From contig NZ_RRYT01000015.1 in the NCBI RefSeq assembly GCF_006363815.1, positions 37,650 to 101,649 of the forward strand: 64,000 nucleotides of DNA, in the 5' to 3' direction. This document shows, in pieces, positions 59,591 through 64,000 of this stretch. Position 1 is the first letter of the stretch. Each line of letters opens with the position of its first letter. This DNA is from Thermomonospora catenispora (GTDB lineage: Bacteria; Actinomycetota; Actinomycetes; Streptosporangiales; Streptosporangiaceae). The notes under the pieces are model-generated. The model was not told where the DNA came from. It saw nothing but the letters and a program-made list of their open reading frames with translations, and did no database searches. Made by a program: the position numbers and the translations under genes.

Positions 59591-60556
59591 TCACGGCAGC
59601 ATCTGCAGCAGGTCCCACTCGGTCTCGGCCGTCCGCCGCCCGATCGCGGCCAGCTCCACCGAGCGCTCGACCCCCGTCAGATGACGGCGGGCCTGCATGA
59701 TGCAGATGACGCCCCAGCGCAGCACCCCGTACATCTCCCACCAGCGCAGCGCGTCCCGGTCGACGCGCACCCCGCCGGCCTCCTCATAGGCCGCGATGAG
59801 GTCGTCGTAGCCGCCGAACCCGCCGACCGGCTCGGGCGACCCGAAGCGCCAGGCCTTCGCGCACAGCCACCCCAGATCCTCCAGCGGGTCGCCGAGGTGG
59901 GCCAGCTCCCAGTCCAGGACGGCGCGGACGCCGTCGGGGCCGACGACGAGGTTGCCGTTGCGGAAGTCCCCGTGCACCAGGACCTGCGGGTTCGCCGGCG
60001 GGCGGTTGCGCTCCAACCACCGCAGGGCGAACTCCAGCACCGGGTGCGGCTCGCCGGCGGCGTCCAGCAGCTCCCGCCACCGCTCGAGGCCGCGGTCCCG
60101 CTCCAGCCCAGGGACGGGGGGCATGCGGTGCACGGCCGCCAGGATCCGCCCGCACTCGGCGGCCAGCCGCGGACGCGCCGGGGCCAGCGCGGGGTCCCGC
60201 AGGATGCGCCGCGGGATGGTCTCGCCCTCGACCCGTTCCATCACCACGAAGTCGACCCCGAGCGGCCCGTCCGCGGCGGCGCCCGCGGCGATCACCTCCG
60301 GGCCGGGGACCCCGGCGCGGCGGGCGGCCCGCATCAGCTCGGCCTCCATGGGCAGCGGCAGCCCGGAGAACTCCCCCGCCGGCCCGGCCAGCCGCAGCAC
60401 CAGCGGGTGCCGCCCGGAGCCGGTCACCGCGTCGAACGTGCAGGTGATGCGCGAGGCGCCGCCGGCGGACCGGCGCAGCTCCGCGACCTGCACGTCGGGG
60501 CCGTACCGTGCGGTGAGCACGTCCCGCAGGGGTCCGCCGAGCCCGCTGAGATCCAC
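59591..60556 (-). CDS. Phosphotransferase-family protein (ACAD10/APH-like kinase fold)
   Basis: A 321-residue kinase-fold protein of the aminoglycoside phosphotransferase-like family. The catalytic loop is VLVHGDFRNGNLVV (about residue 195) and the metal Asp is in LDWELAHLGDPLEDL (about 215). Bacterial members of this group often lie with acyl-CoA dehydrogenases and may phosphorylate hydroxyacyl-CoA intermediates, as ACAD10/11 do; antibiotic resistance is less likely. The GTG at 60556 follows GGGAGG; the frame is open to 60586. The TetR gene upstream is on the same strand, 51 bases away. Confidence 0.88.
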   Translation of the reverse strand: MDLSGLGGPLRDVLTARYGPDVQVAELRRSAGGASRITCTFDAVTGSGRHPLVLRLAGPAGEFSGLPLPMEAELMRAARRAGVPGPEVIAAGAAADGPLGVDFVVMERVEGETIPRRILRDPALAPARPRLAAECGRILAAVHRMPPVPGLERDRGLERWRELLDAAGEPHPVLEFALRWLERNRPPANPQVLVHGDFRNGNLVVGPDGVRAVLDWELAHLGDPLEDLGWLCAKAWRFGSPEPVGGFGGYDDLIAAYEEAGGVRVDRDALRWWEMYGVLRWGVICIMQARRHLTGVERSVELAAIGRRTAETEWDLLQMLP

Positions 60557-60607
60557 GCCGCCTCCCGGTAAGCGCTCGCTTTCCATGCCATCGTGGCAGC
60601 CGACGGC

Positions 60608-61243
60608 TCAGTCCGGGAAGCGACCCCCGTTCCGGCGGGCCGATTCCGGCAATCCGACCAGGATCAGATCGGTCAGCGCGTCCACCACCGTCTCGCGGGG
60701 CACGTCCGGGTGGTCCAGCCACCAATCCCCGGCGGTCTGCACCATGCCGATCACCGCGTGCCCCCACACATAGGCGCGGGCGGGGTCGGCCAGACCGGAC
60801 TCGGCCATCAGCACCTTGGCCAGCTCCTGGCTGAGCCCGCGGATCATGGTGCTCATCGCGCTGTGCGTGGCCGCGTCCTCGGCGCTGGCCCGGTGCATCA
60901 GGAACCGGTACAGCTGCGGGTTGTGCGAGATCAGCGACAGATAGGTGTCGATGGTGGTGCGGATCCGGTCCCGCACCGTCCCGGCGGCCGAGAACTGGGC
61001 CTCCACCACCTCCAGCAGCCTGCGGGTGTGCCGCTCGGCCAGCGCCTGGTACAGCCCGGACTTGTCGCCGAAGTGCCGGTAGAGGATCGGCTTGCTGATG
61101 CCGGCCTCGGCGGCGATGGCGGCCATGGAGGCGCTCGGCCCCTCACGCAGGATCACCCGGTCGGCGGCCTCCAGCAGAGCGCGCCGACGGTCGGGGTCCC
61201 GGGTGCTCGCCTGCTCTTCCCCGTCCGGTTCTCGGCTCCCCAT
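60608..61243 (-). CDS. TetR-family transcriptional regulator
   Basis: A 211-residue regulator. The helix-turn-helix lies at about residues 18-65 (RRALLEAADRVILREGPSAS, then AAIAAEAGISKPILYRHFGD). The C-terminal domain resembles TetR proteins near fatty-acid degradation genes. The ATG at 61243 follows AAGGAG six bases upstream. It is followed by the phosphotransferase gene, its probable target. Confidence 0.92.
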   Translation of the reverse strand: MGSREPDGEEQASTRDPDRRRALLEAADRVILREGPSASMAAIAAEAGISKPILYRHFGDKSGLYQALAERHTRRLLEVVEAQFSAAGTVRDRIRTTIDTYLSLISHNPQLYRFLMHRASAEDAATHSAMSTMIRGLSQELAKVLMAESGLADPARAYVWGHAVIGMVQTAGDWWLDHPDVPRETVVDALTDLILVGLPESARRNGGRFPD

Positions 61244-61950
61244 GACTGCTCCTTGTCCCCATGGCGTCGTCCCCATGGTGTCCGCATGGCCTCGCAGGCC
61301 CCGCACCCGGCGGACCACGCGCCCTCCCCGCATGACACGGACGACGATTCGATCATGCACCGCTCCGGCGGCGGGTGCGCGGCCGACCCCGCCCCGCACG
61401 GCACCGTGGACGCGGCCGGACCGTCGACGGGCATCGGCCGGCCGGCGGCCCGGCGAGGGACACGGCCGATCGACGGGCGTCGAGGGCTCGCCGGGCCCCT
61501 CCCGAAAGAGGCGCATGCGCGGCGTCCTCACGGCCTCCCCATGGCGTCCTCCGTGCTCCGCCGCCTGCCGGCCCGACCGGTGAGGCGGTCGGTGCGTCCA
61601 GTGTCGGCGGGGAGCGGCGCATTCGCCAACTCCGCGCCGCCGGCGGGACACGGGGCCGTCCGCGGGCGCGGGGAACGGCCGTCGCACGGCCGATCGTCGT
61701 CGGACCGCCCGCGGCGGGCGATCCGACGGCTCCACCGCCTCCAGCCCTTCCGCCGGCACGGCCGCCTCCCGCCGGGTGCGGGACATGACCGGCGGCCCGC
61801 CCCGAGCGGCGAACCCGCGCGTCGCCCCCGACGGCCGCTCATCGTCGTCACCGGTGTCGTGCGAGAAGACCGGCGCACTGCCGGACGGTCACCCACCGTC
61901 CGCCAAGGCGCGGCCGTCCGCCGGAGAACGGAGCGCCTATCATCCGTGCG
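61244..61950. other. Gene-free interval
   Basis: A 707-base, very GC-rich gap between the divergent TetR and HAD genes. Long open frames exist on both strands but none has a ribosome site, family motif or plausible composition. I see no RNA or strong dyad. Confidence 0.4.
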
Positions 61951-62718
61951 GTGCGCACCTTGGTCCTGTGGGACATCGACCGCACCCTGCTCAGCATCGA
62001 CGGCCTGACCGCCGAGGTCTACGCCGCCGCGTACCGCCGGGTCATCGGCCGGGAGCTGCAGGCGTTCCCCGCCCTGGCGGGCAAGACCGAACGCGCCATC
62101 ATCATCGAGACGCTGCGGCTCAACCGGGTCGCCCCCACCGAGGAACTGGTGGGCGCGCTCGCCGACGCCGTGGCCGAACGGTACGCCTCCCGGAGTCGGG
62201 AGATCCCCGCCCGGGGACGGGCGCTGCCCGGCGCGCACGCCGCGGTACGGGCCCTGGCCGCCGAACCACGGGTGATCCAGTCGGTGCTGACGGGGAACAT
62301 GCGGCCGATCGCTGAGTGGAAACTGGCCGCCTTCGGCTTCGACGAGCACCTGGACCTGCGGGTCGGCGCCTACGGCATGGACGGCCGCGCCCGCCCGCCC
62401 CTGGTCGATCTCGCCCGCCGGCGCACCGCCGCCGTCTACGGGGAGACGGTCGACGCCGACCACACCGTGCTGATCGGGGACACGCCCCTGGACGTGGAGG
62501 CCGGTCGGCTCGGCGGCGCCCGCGTGATCGCCGTGGCCACCGGTGTCAGCGACGAGGCCGCGCTGCGCGCCGCCGGGGCGGATCTGGTGCTGGCCGATCT
62601 CACCGACACCGCCGCCGTCGTGGAGGCGGTCCTGGCGGCGGACGGCCCGAGACCGGCCGGACGGCGCGATGCGCCGGCTCTCGCCGACAACGCCGGACCC
62701 CCGATGCGTGAAGCGTGA
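61951..62718 (+). CDS. HAD-superfamily hydrolase
   Basis: A 255-residue phosphatase-like protein. Motif I is LWDIDRTLL (D8, D10), motif II SVLTGN (about residue 113), and motif IV IGDTPLDVEAGR (about 175). A helical cap lies between motifs I and II, as in phosphoglycolate phosphatase-like enzymes. The substrate is unknown. The GTG at 61951 is the only start at the natural N-terminus. A Pro/Arg-rich tail of about 25 residues follows the domain. Confidence 0.9.
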   Translation: MRTLVLWDIDRTLLSIDGLTAEVYAAAYRRVIGRELQAFPALAGKTERAIIIETLRLNRVAPTEELVGALADAVAERYASRSREIPARGRALPGAHAAVRALAAEPRVIQSVLTGNMRPIAEWKLAAFGFDEHLDLRVGAYGMDGRARPPLVDLARRRTAAVYGETVDADHTVLIGDTPLDVEAGRLGGARVIAVATGVSDEAALRAAGADLVLADLTDTAAVVEAVLAADGPRPAGRRDAPALADNAGPPMREA

Positions 62719-62996
62719 CCGCCGCCGCCCGGCCTCGGCGCGGGCTTCGGGCGATGCGTTCCACCTCACGCGGCCGCGCCGTTCCGTTCGAGGCGGCCGC
62801 TCCGCACCGGCCTTCCCCCGGCTTCCTCCCGCCGTGCAAAGCACCCCGGCATGCGCCGGTCCGTCGATCATCGTCGCCCAGAGGACCGTACGGCGCACGG
62901 TGAGGGCCACGAGCATCGACCCGAGCGTCGAAAGGCCCGGGGGCGTGGGCCGTCCGCCCCGCGGCCGCCTGCCCTGGAACCTTGAAAGGACTCATC

Positions 62997-63719
62997 ATGG
63001 GTTACGACATGTGGTACGAGGTCCGGTTCAGCGGCGAGAAGGAGGCCGTCGCCGACGCACTGGCCTCGCTCCAGGCCGCGCTCCGCGAGCGGGACGCGTT
63101 GCGCCGCCACGAGGCGGAGCGGCTGCGCGCCGGACGGCCCGACCCGCCCTCCGGCGGCGCCCATGGGGGCCGCACCGAGCGGTACCGCGCCGCGCAGGAG
63201 AAGGTGGACGCCGCCTACGCCGCCTTGCGCGAGGCCGAACGCTCCCACTTCCGATTGAACGTGCGGGGCATGGAGAGGTACCGGAAGGCGATGGCGGCGC
63301 TCGGCATGGCCTTCGAGAGCGACCCGCCGGACTGGCCCGGTCCCGAGGAGTTCGGTCTGACCCGCGAACAGGTGCAGGCCGCCGGGAGTCCCGGGGACCA
63401 TCCGGGCCTCGGCCTGACCGAGGAGCAGAAGGCCAGGGCCGCCGAGCATCGCGCGGCCGTCGAGCGGGTCCTGGCCTGGCACGGGGAGACCGACGCCCCC
63501 GGCATCCCCTTGCACAAGTTCTCCAGCAACGACGGCTGGCTGGTGCTGCCCGACGAATGCCGGGCCGCGGTCAAAGCCTGGGAGGAATACGTCGCCGACA
63601 AGGGCGAAGAGACCGCCATGACCTTCGTCGCCGAACACACAGGCGACCCGGACCACTGGCTGGCCTGGATCGACTACCTGCGCGTCGCGGTCGAGCGCGG
63701 GGGATTCCGGGTCTGGTGA
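62997..63719 (+). CDS. Unassigned protein, 240 residues
   Basis: A charged, mainly helical cytoplasmic protein that I do not recognise. It begins MGYDMWYEVRFSGEK. About residues 60-90 could form a coiled coil (YRAAQEKVDAAYAALREAER), and residues 95-105 and 180-190 (WLVLPDECRAAVKAW) are the other notable segments. It has no signal peptide or membrane segment. The ATG at 62997 is chosen because AAAGGA lies six bases upstream; an ATG at 62982 is in frame. It stands alone. Confidence 0.75.
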   Translation: MGYDMWYEVRFSGEKEAVADALASLQAALRERDALRRHEAERLRAGRPDPPSGGAHGGRTERYRAAQEKVDAAYAALREAERSHFRLNVRGMERYRKAMAALGMAFESDPPDWPGPEEFGLTREQVQAAGSPGDHPGLGLTEEQKARAAEHRAAVERVLAWHGETDAPGIPLHKFSSNDGWLVLPDECRAAVKAWEEYVADKGEETAMTFVAEHTGDPDHWLAWIDYLRVAVERGGFRVW

Positions 63720-64000
63720 CGGACGACGGGCGGCTCATGCCCCGCGGTGAAGGGCCCGGGCCGGGGACGGTCGAGCCGCGGCACGCTCGTCTCGCCCGGC
63801 CGTCCGGTCACCGCCCTTCATCGTCGCGGTCTCCTCCGGCCGTCCGCGGCACGGTGTCCGCTTGCACGGTCGGCCCCCAGGCGCCGTCTCTGCGCCGCCG
63901 CCCCGACCGGCTCCCGTCGTGCCGCCTTCACCGGCTCGGCCGCCCACCGCCGGTGGCGTTCGCCCACCCCTTCGGGGACGGTGGTCCACGGCTCGTGCAC
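63720..64000. other. Right-edge region, unresolved
   Basis: A minus-strand frame enters from the right edge and ends at 63818 (about 60 residues, Arg-rich, VHEPWTTVPEGVGER at its visible start). It may be the C-terminus of a gene beyond the window or a chance frame. Confidence 0.25.

Noticed and set aside
59591-60556. Aminoglycoside resistance phosphotransferase
   Set aside because: The fold matches, but the sequence pattern (VHGDFRNGN, LDWELAHLGDP) and the nearby TetR and DUF6285 genes fit the ACAD10-like acyl-CoA group.

Overview
The window is a 64 kb stretch of very GC-rich chromosome from a mycothiol- and proteasome-bearing actinomycete. Gene families (CU044_5270-type ECF partner, DUF5753 XRE regulator, GPGG small membrane protein, DUF6285, class F sortase, fused TrpEG with a Trp-codon leader) point to the Streptosporangiales/Thermomonosporaceae (Actinomadura-like), by inference only. 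I see no rRNA, tRNA, CRISPR array, insertion sequence or prophage. It reads as core chromosome with mixed accessory genes.

Layout. 0-6 kb: a tandem glycine riboswitch firing off the left edge, a large flippase-like membrane protein, and the conserved actinobacterial block garA-ftsR-bifunctional nuclease-second MerR (Rv1827-Rv1830 order). 6-10 kb: a cytochrome P450, an ECF sigma factor and its membrane-anchored partner. 10-13 kb: a eukaryote-type cardiolipin synthase with a nucleotidyltransferase fused to a degenerate phosphomannomutase domain, then a divergent Nudix hydrolase. 13.5-15.4 kb: TPP riboswitch plus thiC. 15.4-20.4 kb: XRE regulator, secreted chymotrypsin-like protease, a decayed MFS gene, a proteasome beta subunit without an alpha partner, and another HTH regulator. 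21-24.2 kb: a compact redox locus (YbdK-type ligase, heme-oxygenase-like diiron enzyme, CDGSH iron-sulfur protein, HemK2/MTQ2 methyltransferase). 24.3-30 kb: mycothiol-dependent formaldehyde dehydrogenase with its MBL hydrolase, an NB-ARC/TPR protein, and a MetE-like methyltransferase. 30-33.7 kb: pobA-pcaB followed by an IclR regulator that carries a frameshift, and a STAS protein. 34-46 kb: GT4 glycosyltransferase, M28 peptidase, TetR/acyl-CoA dehydrogenase pair, SRPBCC protein, esterase, PuuD-type amidohydrolase, flavohemoglobin, MBL hydrolase, XRE regulator, thioesterase and flavin-fold protein. 46-51 kb: PadR regulator, a two-component system and an ABC exporter, probably one regulatory unit. 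51-57 kb: thyX, a molybdopterin oxidoreductase, a 48-residue GPGG protein and trpEG under a classical trp attenuator. 57-64 kb: VOC and CMD proteins, DUF6285, a sortase F/substrate pair, a phosphotransferase, TetR, HAD hydrolase and an unassigned protein.

Functional links. PobA makes protocatechuate, PcaB works further down the same beta-ketoadipate branch, and the adjacent IclR gene would be their regulator. MscR and its MBL partner detoxify formaldehyde via mycothiol. The histidine kinase, response regulator and ABC genes are tightly coupled (GTGA and ATGA stop-start overlaps). The most interesting stretches are the four-gene redox locus at 21-24.2 kb, the orphan proteasome beta subunit, the sortase F/substrate pair, the catalytically degenerate sugar-phosphate domain, and a set of perfect inverted repeats in promoter regions.
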